DNA from: PALSA-612 sp046729255
GTDB taxonomy: Bacteria > Actinomycetota > Thermoleophilia > Gaiellales > Gaiellaceae
Assembly (NCBI GenBank): GCA_046729255.1
Contig: JBKPGF010000023.1
Location: 1-38,077, forward strand
Reading direction: 5' to 3'
DNA: 38,077 nucleotides
In this document: piece by piece, positions 1-7,994 of the stretch
How positions within the stretch are numbered: the stretch's first letter is position 1
How the letters are laid out: each line of letters opens with the position of its first letter
Made by a program: the position numbers and the translations under genes
Notes under the pieces: model-generated
Seen by the model: only the letters and a program-made list of their open reading frames with translations
Database searches by the model: none
What the model was told of the DNA's origin: nothing

Positions 1-1
1 G

Positions 2-1012
2 CTGATGACGAGGGAGGGGCTCGTGACAGCAGCGGAGGGCACGACGCTCGAGGAGGCGGAGGTGATCCTCCACCGGCACAAGATCGAGAAGCTCCCGGTC
101 GTCGACGCGAACGGCGTACTGCGCGGTCTGATCACCGTCAAAGACATCTCGAAGCGCATCGCCTATCCGGATGCGACGAAGGACGATCAGGGGCGGCTCC
201 GCGCGGCTGCGGCCGTCGGCGTCGGCCCGGATGCGCTCGAGCGGGCGGAAGCGCTCGTTGCTGCAGGCGCAGACGTGCTCGTGCTCGACACCGCACACGG
301 CCACTCGCGCAACGTCCTGAACATGGCGAGGGAGCTCCGCGGGCGCTTCGACTCAGAGCTCGTGGTCGGCAACGTCGCGACGGCCGAGGCCACGGAAGCG
401 CTGATCGACGCCGGTGCGGACGCAGTCAAGGTCGGGGTCGGCCCTGGCTCGATCTGCACGACGCGGGTTGTCGCCGGCGTGGGAGTGCCTCAGGTGACCG
501 CCGTCCACGAGGCGGCACGAATGGCCGCGGAGCACGGCGTGCCCGTGATCGCCGACGGCGGCCTGACGTCTTCCGGCGACATCGCGAAGGCCCTCGCTGC
601 GGGCGCGGACACGATCATGGCGGGGTCGCTCCTCGCAGGAACGGACGAGGCTCCAGGCGATGTCGTGCTCGTCCACGGTGAGCGGGTGAAGGAGTACCGG
701 GGGATGGGCTCGCTCGGGGCCATGAAGGCGCGCGGCTTCTCGAAGGACCGGTACTTCCAGGGCGACGTCGAGGACGTGGACAAGCTCGTGCCCGAGGGCA
801 TCGAGGGACGCGTGCCCTACAAGGGCCCTGTGCAAACGGTCGTCGACCAGCTCGTGGGCGGGCTTCGTCAGGCGATGGGGTACTGCGGGGCGGCGACGGT
901 CGACGAGCTCAAGAATGCGAGGTTCGTGCGGATCACCGCAGCCGGGCTGCGCGAGAGCCATCCTCACGACATCACGATCACGAAGGACGCTCCCAACTAC
1001 CGGCGGTCGTGA
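2..1012 (+). CDS. guaB: IMP dehydrogenase, 5'-truncated by window edge
   Basis: This is the C-terminal two thirds of inosine-5'-monophosphate dehydrogenase, which oxidises IMP to XMP with NAD+, the first committed step of GMP synthesis in the cytosol. The reading frame is open through the left edge, so the true start lies outside; about 335 of the usual 490 or so residues are present. Counting from the Met at base 5, residues 1-50 are the end of the CBS pair and the linker. The catalytic loop GPGSICTTR has Cys151, the IMP-phosphate site is DGG 184-186, YRGMGS is at 231-236, and the flap Arg-Tyr pair is 249-250. All catalytic elements in view are intact. The stop overlaps the GTG start of guaA by 4 bp, so the two genes are surely co-transcribed. 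Identification is certain. Confidence 0.97.
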   Translation: MMTREGLVTAAEGTTLEEAEVILHRHKIEKLPVVDANGVLRGLITVKDISKRIAYPDATKDDQGRLRAAAAVGVGPDALERAEALVAAGADVLVLDTAHGHSRNVLNMARELRGRFDSELVVGNVATAEATEALIDAGADAVKVGVGPGSICTTRVVAGVGVPQVTAVHEAARMAAEHGVPVIADGGLTSSGDIAKALAAGADTIMAGSLLAGTDEAPGDVVLVHGERVKEYRGMGSLGAMKARGFSKDRYFQGDVEDVDKLVPEGIEGRVPYKGPVQTVVDQLVGGLRQAMGYCGAATVDELKNARFVRITAAGLRESHPHDITITKDAPNYRRS

Positions 1013-2586
1013 ACGCCGAAGCTCTTCCGGCCGCGGCAGCTCAGCAGGAGGCCGATGCGAGGCCCGTGCTCGTGCTCGACCTCGGGGGGCAGTACGCGCA
1101 GCTCATCGCCCGTCGCGTGCGGGAGTGCGGCGTTTACTCCGAGCTCGTAGGGCACGACGTCCCGGCGGACGAGGTCTCGCGCCGCAGGCCGGCGGCGCTC
1201 ATCCTGTCCGGTGGCCCGGCGTCGGTCTACGCCGAGGACGCGCCGCTCGTCGATCCTGGGCTGTTCGTGCTCGGGGTGCCCACGCTCGGCATCTGCTACG
1301 GGGCGCAGCTGATGGCAAAGGATCTCGGCGGCGCCGTCGAGCGCACCGACGTCTCGGAGTTCGGCAAGACGGCGCTGCGTGTCGATGGCGGTGAGCTGTT
1401 CGAGGGGCTCCCGGAAGAGCAGGTCTGCTGGATGAGCCACCGTGACACCGTGACGGCGCCGCCCGAGGGAGCGCGAGTCACGGCAGGGTCGCCCTCGACG
1501 CCGGTCGCGGCGTTCGAGGCACCGGAGCGGGGCCTATACGGCGTGCAGTTCCACCCCGAGGTCGTCCACACGCCCAACGGGCAGGCCGTGCTGGAGAACT
1601 TCCTCTACCGCGTGGCCGGGGCGGCGCCCCTGTGGACGGCGACGGCCGTCATCGACGAGCAGCTCGAGCGCATCCGTGACCAGGTCGGGGACGAGCGCGT
1701 GCTGTGTGGGCTCTCGGGCGGCGTCGACTCGGCCGTTGCGGCGCTGCTCGTGCACCGCGCGGTCGGCGACCAGCTCACGTGCGTGTTCGTCGATCACGGG
1801 CTGCTGCGGAAGGACGAGGCGATCCAGGTGGTCGAGACGTTCGGTCAGCACTTCCACGTAGCGCTCACGCATGTGGATGCAGCTGACCGGTTCCTCGCGC
1901 GGCTGGAGGGCGTCGAGGATCCGGAGGAGAAGCGACGCCGGATCGGTGAGGACTTCATCCGCGTCTTCGAAGAGGAGGCGGGTCGACTGGGCCGGGTGCC
2001 GTTCCTCGTCCAGGGCACGCTGTACTCGGACGTCATCGAATCCGGCGGCGAGGCCGGCGTTGCGGCGAAGATCAAGTCGCACCACAACGTCGGCGGGCTG
2101 CCCGACGACATGGAGATGGAGCTCGTGGAGCCGCTGCGGCAGCTGTTCAAGGACGAGGTGCGCCGCGTCGGAGAGGAGCTCGGCCTGCCCGCGGACATGG
2201 TCTGGCGGCATCCGTTCCCGGGGCCTGGGCTCGCCGTGCGCATCGTCGGTGAGGTGACGCGGGAGCGCCTCGAGACGCTGCGCGAGGCGGACGCGATCCT
2301 GCTCGAGGAGGTCCGGCGGGCGGGCCTCTACCGGGAGCTGTGGCAGTGCTTCTGCGTCCTGCCGGCGATTCGCTCGGTCGGCGTTCAGGGCGACGAGCGG
2401 ACGTACGGCTATCCGATCGTCATCCGCGCGGTGACGAGCGACGATGCAATGACAGCGGACTGGGCCCGGTTGCCACACGACCTGCTCGAGGTCGTCTCGG
2501 GCCGCATTGTCAACGAGATTCCCGCTGTCAACCGGGTCGTCTACGACATCACCTCGAAGCCTCCCTCGACGATCGAATGGGAATGA
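1009..2586 (+). CDS. guaA: GMP synthase (glutamine-hydrolysing)
   Basis: GuaA aminates XMP to GMP using glutamine and ATP. The 525-residue length is normal for the family. The N-terminal class I glutamine amidotransferase domain has nucleophile Cys96 in LGICYGAQ and the His182/Glu184 pair in FHPEV. The ATP pyrophosphatase domain carries the P-loop SGGVDS at 236-241. The C-terminal dimerisation domain ends in the typical TIEWE. The GTG start at 1009 shares GTGA with the guaB stop and is the only start keeping a short N-terminal lead before the amidotransferase core, so guaB-guaA form one translationally coupled purine operon. Confidence 0.98.
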   Translation: MNAEALPAAAAQQEADARPVLVLDLGGQYAQLIARRVRECGVYSELVGHDVPADEVSRRRPAALILSGGPASVYAEDAPLVDPGLFVLGVPTLGICYGAQLMAKDLGGAVERTDVSEFGKTALRVDGGELFEGLPEEQVCWMSHRDTVTAPPEGARVTAGSPSTPVAAFEAPERGLYGVQFHPEVVHTPNGQAVLENFLYRVAGAAPLWTATAVIDEQLERIRDQVGDERVLCGLSGGVDSAVAALLVHRAVGDQLTCVFVDHGLLRKDEAIQVVETFGQHFHVALTHVDAADRFLARLEGVEDPEEKRRRIGEDFIRVFEEEAGRLGRVPFLVQGTLYSDVIESGGEAGVAAKIKSHHNVGGLPDDMEMELVEPLRQLFKDEVRRVGEELGLPADMVWRHPFPGPGLAVRIVGEVTRERLETLREADAILLEEVRRAGLYRELWQCFCVLPAIRSVGVQGDERTYGYPIVIRAVTSDDAMTADWARLPHDLLEVVSGRIVNEIPAVNRVVYDITSKPPSTIEWE

Positions 2587-2640
2587 CCTCGCGTCCCGGC
2601 CTGGTCGTCTTTCCGGGCCGCCCAGCCGTCCTTCCGACGA

Positions 2641-2742
2641 CCTGACGCCGCTGGCGGCGGGATTCGGCGCTCGCGGCGCTAGGCCGTATCCGAATACTGT
2701 CCTGCGCGCCGCGCGCTTGCCTCCCTTGCCAGCGGCGCCCCA
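2641..2742. repeat. Dispersed palindromic repeat, copy A
   Basis: This stretch of about 100 bp resembles bases 8036-8138. Over the first 63 aligned bases, without gaps, about 45 match by my hand count. The identical parts are the first 12 bases and the core ending in ATACTGTCCT; the differing parts are mostly stem arms. The copy folds on itself: GCCGCTGGC near the left end pairs with GCCAGCGGC near 2727-2735, and GCGGCGC pairs with GCGCGCCGC around the core. It lies at the convergent ends of guaA and the PLD gene and encodes the last 20 or so residues of the PLD protein. It looks like a REP- or MITE-type intergenic element that may also act as a bidirectional terminator (inference). Confidence 0.6.
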
Positions 2743-3803
2743 GGATCGCGAAGTCGTGCCGCCGCCGGCAACGTGAAGCGCGGATAGACCATGCGGACGT
2801 TGTCGACGAAGATCGCCAGCTGATCTGCGAGCTCGGGGTCGTGGATCTCGAGCATGTCCTCCGCGTTGTGCTCGCCCGAGCGCGAAAGGTTGAACGACCC
2901 GCAGAATACCGTGTCGTCCGCAACGGTCACCTTCGCGTGCATGTAGTCGTGAAGGCTGCCGGGCGCCCACGGCGTCGAGTTCTTCCCCGAAAATGGGGCG
3001 CAGGCGAGGATCTTCTCGAGCAGGGGGATCTTCCAGGCCGATACCTCCATCGCCGTCCACTGCTGATGGACGTACGCGAGCTGCGTCGCGTCGACGCAAC
3101 CGGCGACGTCGACCTGACCTTCTGCGGCGACCTGGGCGAGCGTCCCCAGTACGGGACCCGAGGAGATGACCGGCGAGCAGATGCGCACCCGGCTCCGCGC
3201 GCGGCCGATCGCCTTCGCGACCCGATGCGAGAGCGCGTCGCCGTACCCCGGACAGAACCACGGCCGCACGAGCCGGCCGCCGACATCGACGCGACGCGGC
3301 TCGACGCGCCCGACGTCGAGCACCGGCCGGCCGGCCCACAGCTCGTCGAAGGCGAGCAAGTACGCCTCGCCGAGCTCCTCGGACTCCACCGACAGGATGA
3401 CGTTCTCCTGCCGTGTCCAGGAATCGTCCGTCCAGTTCGTCGATCCGGTGAGCACTGCGGACCGGTCCCGCACGGCGAACTTATGGTGCATGAGGTCCGG
3501 GATACCGGAGACGGCGAGCGTCGAGATCGGGAGCGCGGCGACATCCTCGGGCACCTGCTCCGGCGGCGGCGGCACCGGGATCGGGTTGGGGTGATCGACG
3601 TTGTAGACGAGCCGGACGGCCACCCCGCGCTCCTGCGCCTGCCGTAGCGCGCCGAGCACGACCTCCTCGCTCGCGCCCGACAGCGCGAGGTCGTAGACGG
3701 CGAGCTCGAGCGCCCGCTCCGCGGCGTCGATGAACTCCGCGACGTGCTGCGCGACGTCGACGGCGTCCTGGCCGCCGTCCGTCAGCAACCGGCATGTGAT
3801 CAT
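2679..3803 (-). CDS. Phospholipase D superfamily protein (two HKD motifs)
   Basis: This 374-residue protein has two PLD/nuclease-type catalytic motifs: His106-x-Lys108-x4-Asp113 in the first half and His289-x-Lys291-x4-Asp296 in the second, each followed by a G-S-x-N motif. Such proteins cleave or transfer phosphodiesters in phospholipids or nucleic acids; the substrate cannot be read from the sequence. The first half has a proline-rich loop near 72-84. No signal peptide is evident, so it is probably cytosolic or membrane-associated. I chose the ATG at 3803 because the LLTDGG...ELAVYDL start resembles the family; ATGs at 3812 and 3815 are possible. It diverges from the nitroreductase gene with about 10 bp between starts. 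Its last 20 or so residues come from repeat copy A and look unrelated to the fold. Confidence 0.85.
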   Translation of the reverse strand: MITCRLLTDGGQDAVDVAQHVAEFIDAAERALELAVYDLALSGASEEVVLGALRQAQERGVAVRLVYNVDHPNPIPVPPPPEQVPEDVAALPISTLAVSGIPDLMHHKFAVRDRSAVLTGSTNWTDDSWTRQENVILSVESEELGEAYLLAFDELWAGRPVLDVGRVEPRRVDVGGRLVRPWFCPGYGDALSHRVAKAIGRARSRVRICSPVISSGPVLGTLAQVAAEGQVDVAGCVDATQLAYVHQQWTAMEVSAWKIPLLEKILACAPFSGKNSTPWAPGSLHDYMHAKVTVADDTVFCGSFNLSRSGEHNAEDMLEIHDPELADQLAIFVDNVRMVYPRFTLPAAARLRDPGAPLAREASARRAGQYSDTA

Positions 3804-3813
3804 GCGGGGCATC

Positions 3814-4404
3814 ATGGACTTCGCCGACGTCCTGCGGCGCCGCAAGGCCGTCCGCAGCTACCTACCCGATCCCATACCGCGAGAGACGCTCGAGCGGATC
3901 GTCACCCGCGGCCGCAAGATCCCGAACGCGGGCCACAGCCAGGGCCTGCGGCTCGTCGTCGTTACCGACGCCGACACGAGGAAGGCGATCGCCGACCTCT
4001 CGGGCGAGCCCGCCTATGTCGAGATGGGCATGGAGCCGTGGATCTCGCGTGCTCCCGCCCACATCGTCGTCGCCGTTCGCGAGGAGGACTATCACGACCG
4101 CTATCGCGAGGCCGATAAGCTCACCGACGAAGGCGTCGAGATGAAATGGCCGGTCCCCTACTGGTTCATCGACGCCGGTGCCGCCGTCATGCTGCTCTGG
4201 CTCGCGGCGCTCGACGAAGGCCTCGCCTGCGGCGTCTTCGGCACACACGCGTGGGACGAGCTCCGGGCGCTGCTGGGAATGCCCTCCGACGTGACGCCGG
4301 TCGCGGTGCTCACCGTCGGCAAGGAGGGGAAGGACACGGTTCAGGGTTCGGCGAAGCGGGGGTGGAAGCCGCTCGAGGACGTCGTCCGCTGGGAACGGTG
4401 GTAG
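3814..4404 (+). CDS. Nitroreductase family protein (FMN-dependent)
   Basis: This 196-residue protein belongs to the nitroreductase/flavin reductase fold. The N-terminus (MDFADVLRRRKAVRSY) carries the Arg-Ser-Tyr at 14-16 that contacts the FMN phosphate. A long helix around 119-138 (WFIDAGAAVMLLWLAA) fits the dimer-interface helix, and the LTVGKEG strand near 167-173 fits the C-terminal core. Family members reduce nitroaromatics, quinones or flavins with NAD(P)H, and the substrate here is unknown. The ATG at 3814 gives the usual family start; the in-frame ATG at 3802 would overlap the divergent PLD start. A strong hairpin follows the stop. Confidence 0.88.
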   Translation: MDFADVLRRRKAVRSYLPDPIPRETLERIVTRGRKIPNAGHSQGLRLVVVTDADTRKAIADLSGEPAYVEMGMEPWISRAPAHIVVAVREEDYHDRYREADKLTDEGVEMKWPVPYWFIDAGAAVMLLWLAALDEGLACGVFGTHAWDELRALLGMPSDVTPVAVLTVGKEGKDTVQGSAKRGWKPLEDVVRWERW

Positions 4405-4406
4405 AG

Positions 4407-4434
4407 CGACGGGGCGGCCGGAGCCGCCCCGTCG
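4407..4434. terminator. Strong hairpin between convergent genes
   Basis: A perfect 12-bp stem (CGACGGGGCGGC paired with GCCGCCCCGTCG) closes a CGGA loop. It starts 3 bp after the nitroreductase stop and 23 bp from the stop of the convergent minus-strand gene. There is no clear T-run on either side, so it is either a U-poor terminator, as is common in G+C-rich actinobacteria, or a 3'-end stabiliser serving both genes. Confidence 0.75.
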
Positions 4435-4456
4435 AGAGAAGCGGATGGTCGGACGT

Positions 4457-5185
4457 CTAGTTGCCGGCGCCGCCGCCCAAGCCGACGAGCGTGCCGTTGA
4501 CGTCGATGTTGTCGAGCACGGCCAGGCCGAAGTTGTCCGGGCCGGTGTCGTAGCCCTCGTCGAAGACGATGCTCACCGATGCGACCGTCTCACCGCTGAT
4601 GTTCTCGAGCGCGCTCGTGGCGGCGTTGAAGGCCATAAGCGTGCCGGGTGAGCCCCAGCGCAGCCGGAGGTAGCCGTCGCCGGCGAGCTGGCTGGTCGGA
4701 GGCGGCGAGTTGCAGCCGAGGAAGTAGAAGCTGCCGTCCGTCAGCAGGATGTCGAACCGAGGAGCGCCGGCGCCGCAATGCGAGCCACGCGGATCGTTGG
4801 TCGACACGGGCTTGCGGATGTCGTAGCCAAGCTCGGAGAGCTCGGTGCCCTTGATGCCCTGCAGCCACGCCACGGCCGACGCGTTGTTCGTCGTCGGTCC
4901 CGTCTTCGCGAGCAGGAGGCCTTCGTTCCTCTTGTCCTTCGAGTCACCCGTGGTGCAGGCCGGATCCGTGTACGTTCCCGTCGGCGATGTGGCCGGATAC
5001 GTCGCGACGTCGGCACCCGTCGGGCAGCCGATCCCGTCCAACCACTGGGCCTGGACGAGGAACGTCTTAGCCGGGTCGAACTCGTATGCAATGGCCTGGT
5101 TGAAGGCGCTCGAGGCGGCGTATGCGACCGCCCCGAGTGTGAGTGCGCCGGCAAGCGCACCGATGACAACGTGAAGCTTTTTCAC
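4457..5185 (-). CDS. Secreted protein of unknown function
   Basis: This 242-residue protein is not recognised. Residues 1-24 form a clear Sec signal peptide: a Lys-Lys start, a hydrophobic core GALAGALTLGAVAYA, and cleavage near AYA-ASS. The mature part has four cysteines (54, 77, 137 and 158), enough for two disulphides, is rich in Gly, Thr, Ser and Asp, and ends in a Gly-rich tail. The pattern of short beta strands (RFDILLTDGSFYFLG, YLRLRWGS, ASVSIVFDEG) suggests an all-beta extracellular domain. The GTG start at 5185 is supported by a G-rich Shine-Dalgarno (GAGGGG) 8-9 bp upstream and is right at the signal peptide. This GTG is the minus-strand half of the palindrome CACGTG, whose other half is a possible start of the divergent glycosylase-like gene. 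Confidence 0.75.
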   Translation of the reverse strand: MKKLHVVIGALAGALTLGAVAYAASSAFNQAIAYEFDPAKTFLVQAQWLDGIGCPTGADVATYPATSPTGTYTDPACTTGDSKDKRNEGLLLAKTGPTTNNASAVAWLQGIKGTELSELGYDIRKPVSTNDPRGSHCGAGAPRFDILLTDGSFYFLGCNSPPPTSQLAGDGYLRLRWGSPGTLMAFNAATSALENISGETVASVSIVFDEGYDTGPDNFGLAVLDNIDVNGTLVGLGGGAGN

Positions 5186-5320
5186 GTGAACCCCCCTCTG
5201 GTCGTTTTCGATGCTACCGGACTCATCGAGATACCCTGGGCGATCGCGAGCAAACCTCGCCCCCCTGGTCCTTACGGAGTTCTCACGTCTCTGGATCGCG
5301 GTCCTGCGCCGACGAGCTTC

Positions 5321-5818
5321 GTGGACCGGCTGGCGGCGACACAGATCGGCGCGACGTTCAACCAGTACACCGGATCCCAGCTGCGAAGGAAGCGGCTCGA
5401 GGAATACTTCGAGGCCCGCCGGGGTGCGCGCCTCCTGCTCGTCGGCGAGGCGGCCGGCTACCGCGGCGCACGGGTCTCCGGAATCCCCTTCACCTCCGAG
5501 CGCCAGCTGACGGGGACGGGCTGCGCGGAGGCGACGGCGACGATCGTCCACGCCGTGCTTACGGAGCTCGAAATCGAGGACGACGTTCTGCTCTGGAACG
5601 TCGTCCCCACGCACCCCGGCACGGCGTCGACGAACCGGCGGCCGACGCGTAGAGAGATCGAAAATGGACTGCCGTTTCTGCGAGAGCTCCAGTGTGGGCG
5701 GCGCACGATCGCGGTCGGACGCGTCGCGCACGCCGCGCTCGGCGGCCGATACGTTCGCCACCCGTCGCACGGCGGGGCGAGGGCCTTCCGCGCCGGGGTG
5801 ATTGAATCTTTGGGGTGA
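5321..5818 (+). CDS. Uracil-DNA glycosylase superfamily protein
   Basis: The 165-residue protein has the two signature regions of the uracil-DNA glycosylase superfamily: motif A GEAAGYRGAR at 42-51 followed by SGIPFTSE, and motif B HPSH at 147-150 followed by GGARAF. The middle segment LLWNVVPTHPG (90-100) is the usual conserved core. Members remove uracil or related bases from DNA in base-excision repair, but this subgroup is not family 1 and its substrate is unproven. No classic Fe-S cysteine set is visible. The start is uncertain: GTG 5321 begins right at the conserved domain, whereas GTG 5186 in the same frame would add 45 residues and sits back to back with the divergent gene's start. 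Neither has a strong ribosome-binding site. The stop overlaps the next gene by 4 bp. Confidence 0.78.
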   Translation: MDRLAATQIGATFNQYTGSQLRRKRLEEYFEARRGARLLLVGEAAGYRGARVSGIPFTSERQLTGTGCAEATATIVHAVLTELEIEDDVLLWNVVPTHPGTASTNRRPTRREIENGLPFLRELQCGRRTIAVGRVAHAALGGRYVRHPSHGGARAFRAGVIESLG

Positions 5819-7056
5819 CGGCCCAGCGTTTTCCGATTCGCCGCAACACGATCCTCCTGGCTGCGGGCCTCGCCGCTTCGGGCGGGATGTTGCAGGTCGC
5901 GGTCGCGGTCGGGACGACGACGCTCGTCGTCGTCACGGGCGTGCGGAGCATCGTCGGGCTCGGGCCGGCCATCTTCCTTTCGACGGCTGCGCTCGCAGCG
6001 CTTCCCGCCGGCCGCGCGATGGACCGCTACGGCCGGATGCCCGTCGTCTCCGGCGGGTTCGTGACGGGGATCGCGGCGACGGTGATCGTCGCCCTCGGCT
6101 GTCTGTGGTCTTCGACGCCGCTCGTCGTCCTGGGGCTCGCGCTCGTCGGCGCCTCGGCGGGGACGGTGATCCTCGCGCGTGCAGCAGCTGCCGACATGTA
6201 CCCGCCTGACATGCGGGCGCGCGGCATCTCGCTCGTCCTCTTCGGTGCGGTTTTTGGCGCTGCGCTCGGCCCGCTCGTGTTCCGGCCACTGTTCGGGGAC
6301 AAGCACGACGTCGACGCCGACGGGCTCGTCGTCCCGTGGCTCGTGGCGGGCGGGATCATGGTCGTCGGCTTCGTCATCTCCCGGCTGGTGAGACCAGATC
6401 CGAAACAGATCGGCGAGGCTCTCGGCTACGGCGCGACCGAGCATGACGACGGTGGCCCGGCGGCTCCACTGTCTACGATCCTGCGCCGGCCGGGAGTCTT
6501 GACGGCGCTCGTGGCTGCGGTTGCGAGCTTTGCAGTGATGGTGTCCGTCATGAACCTCTCCGGGTACGTCGTCGTCGGCCATGGCCACACCCAGGGGGAC
6601 ACGTTCTGGGTCATCAGCGCCCACATCGTCGGGATGTACGGGCTCGTGCTCGTCGTCGGCGACTTCATCGACCGCGTCGGTCGTCGCGTGGCGCTTATCG
6701 GCGGACTGCTGGTGATGGGCGTCTCTACGGTCGCGATGGTCTGGGTCGCAGGGCTGCCTGCCATGAGCCTGGCCCTCTTCGGCCTCGGCCTCGGCTGGGC
6801 CTTCTCGTACGTCGCCGCGACGGCGGAGCTTGTCGACCGGGCTGCGCAGTCCGAGCGAGGCCGGCTCGTCGGCTTCTCCGACCTTCTCTCGGGCTTCACG
6901 GGCGCGGGCCTCGCCCTGCTCGGAGGCTTCGCGTACACCGAGATCGGGGTCAGTGCCGTAGCGGTCGGCGCGACGATCGCGGTCGTCGTGCCGGCGCTCG
7001 TGATCCTGCTCGGCAGGCGACGTCCCGCACGCACCGCGCTCGAGCCCGCGGGCTAG
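5815..7056 (+). CDS. Major facilitator superfamily transporter
   Basis: This 413-residue integral membrane protein has about twelve hydrophobic segments. The first-half loop has the MFS motif DRYGR after GRAM, and the second half repeats it as DFIDRVGRR, the expected 6+6 pseudo-symmetry. A hydrophilic central loop (about residues 185-215, RPDPKQIGEALGYG) separates the halves. It is probably a proton-driven efflux or uptake carrier; the substrate cannot be inferred. The GTG start shares GTGA with the stop of the glycosylase-like gene, so the two are likely co-transcribed, although the functional link is not obvious. Confidence 0.88.
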   Translation: MTAQRFPIRRNTILLAAGLAASGGMLQVAVAVGTTTLVVVTGVRSIVGLGPAIFLSTAALAALPAGRAMDRYGRMPVVSGGFVTGIAATVIVALGCLWSSTPLVVLGLALVGASAGTVILARAAAADMYPPDMRARGISLVLFGAVFGAALGPLVFRPLFGDKHDVDADGLVVPWLVAGGIMVVGFVISRLVRPDPKQIGEALGYGATEHDDGGPAAPLSTILRRPGVLTALVAAVASFAVMVSVMNLSGYVVVGHGHTQGDTFWVISAHIVGMYGLVLVVGDFIDRVGRRVALIGGLLVMGVSTVAMVWVAGLPAMSLALFGLGLGWAFSYVAATAELVDRAAQSERGRLVGFSDLLSGFTGAGLALLGGFAYTEIGVSAVAVGATIAVVVPALVILLGRRRPARTALEPAG

Positions 7057-7071
7057 ACCCCGGGCGACTGA

Positions 7072-7099
7072 GCGACACGCGTGAACCCGGTGCTACAAT
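7072..7099 (+). promoter_or_regulatory. Predicted sigma-A promoter of rplM-rpsI
   Basis: The hexamer TACAAT (7094-7099) is a near-consensus -10 box, and GCGACA (7072-7077) is a 4-of-6 match to the -35 consensus at 16-bp spacing. Transcription would start near 7106, immediately before the leader hairpin. This follows consensus matching only. Confidence 0.6.
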
Positions 7100-7108
7100 C
7101 TGCGCGTC

Positions 7109-7132
7109 GGCGGACGCCTGTCCGCCCTTTTT
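7109..7132 (+). terminator. Hairpin plus T-run in the rplM leader (possible attenuator)
   Basis: GGCGGAC (7109-7115), loop GCCT, and GTCCGCC (7120-7126) form a perfect 7-bp hairpin followed by C and five Ts (7128-7132). That is the shape of an intrinsic terminator. It lies between the predicted promoter and the ATG of rplM at 7140. It could end read-through from the upstream transporter gene, but a transcript from the promoter at 7072-7099 would also have to pass it, so attenuation of the ribosomal-protein operon is possible. Confidence 0.6.
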
Positions 7133-7139
7133 ACGTCAC

Positions 7140-7586
7140 ATGAAGGTTGGATCGAAGACCTGGAACGCGAAGCCCGGCGAGGTCGAGCGCCGCTGGCTCA
7201 TCGTGGACGCCGAGGGAAAGACCCTCGGTCGGCTCGCCGTGCAAATCGCGGACGCGCTGCGCGGCAAGGACAAGCCCGAGTACACGCCGCATGTCGACAC
7301 GGGCGACTTCGTGATCGTCGTCAATGCCGAGAAGATCCAGGTGACGGGCAAGAAGCTCGACGAGAAGCTCTACATCCGCCACTCCGGGTACCCGGGCGGC
7401 CTCCGCCAGCGGACGCTGCGCGAGCAGCTCGAGCGCCGGCCGACCGAGGTGCTGCGGAAGGCCGTGAAAGGCATGCTGCCGCGGAACCGGCTTGGCCGCG
7501 CCCAGATCACGAAGCTGAAGATCTACGCAGGCCCCGACCACCCGCACGAGGCGCAGTCGCCGCAACCGATGGAGGTGAGCGGTTGA
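7140..7586 (+). CDS. rplM: 50S ribosomal protein L13
   Basis: L13 is an early-assembly protein of the large ribosomal subunit. The 148 residues match the family length, and recognisable parts include KPGEVERRW near the N-terminus, EGKTLGRLA, HVDTGDFVIVVNAEKI and the MLPRNRLGRAQ segment. The ATG at 7140 is the only fitting start. No Shine-Dalgarno lies just upstream (the bases before ATG are ACGTCAC), which fits unusual initiation near the end of a leader hairpin. The stop overlaps the start of rpsI, the conserved L13-S9 pair. Confidence 0.97.
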   Translation: MKVGSKTWNAKPGEVERRWLIVDAEGKTLGRLAVQIADALRGKDKPEYTPHVDTGDFVIVVNAEKIQVTGKKLDEKLYIRHSGYPGGLRQRTLREQLERRPTEVLRKAVKGMLPRNRLGRAQITKLKIYAGPDHPHEAQSPQPMEVSG

Positions 7587-7981
7587 TGACAGACGTCGCG
7601 CAGTACCGCGGAACGGGCAAGCGCAAGACCTCGGTCGCGCGCGTGATCCTCAAACCTGGCGACGGCACCTGGTGGATCAACGGCCGCACGCTCGACGACT
7701 ACTTCCCGCGCGTCGTCCACCGTTCTCAGATCGTCGCGCCGCTCAAGGTAGCCGAAGCCGAGGGGACTTACGACGTCCGCGTCCGCGTCCACGGCGGCGG
7801 GCCGACGGGTCAGGCCGGCGCCGTCCGGCACGGCGTGGCGCGTGCGCTCGTCGAGGCCGATCCCGAGCTGCGCGTGCCGCTGAAGCGGGAGGGCTTCCTG
7901 GCCCGCGACGCCCGCATGGTCGAGCGCAAGAAGGCCGGCCTCAAGAAGGCACGCAAAGCGCCTCAGTGGGCTAAGCGCTAG
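7586..7981 (+). CDS. rpsI: 30S ribosomal protein S9
   Basis: S9 is a small-subunit protein whose basic C-terminal tail reaches the P-site tRNA. The 131 residues show RGTGKRKTSVARV at the N-terminus, VHGGGPTGQAGAVRHGVARAL in the centre, LTRDARMVERKK-like FLARDARMVERKK, and the signature tail APQWAKR. The ATG at 7586 overlaps the rplM stop by one base (TGATG), with GGAGGT at 7571-7576 giving 9-bp spacing. A TTG one codon upstream is less likely. It is translated coupled to rplM. Confidence 0.97.
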   Translation: MTDVAQYRGTGKRKTSVARVILKPGDGTWWINGRTLDDYFPRVVHRSQIVAPLKVAEAEGTYDVRVRVHGGGPTGQAGAVRHGVARALVEADPELRVPLKREGFLARDARMVERKKAGLKKARKAPQWAKR

Positions 7982-7994
7982 GACGACCGGACGG

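Noticed and set aside
1534..3339. A 601-codon open frame on the minus strand across guaA and into the PLD gene
   Set aside because: It is antisense to guaA, is Arg-rich and low-complexity, has no domain pattern, and reflects G+C-rich third positions.
7057..7139. tRNA or other stable RNA gene between the transporter and rplM
   Set aside because: No cloverleaf or T-loop sequence; the hairpin is better explained as a leader or terminator.
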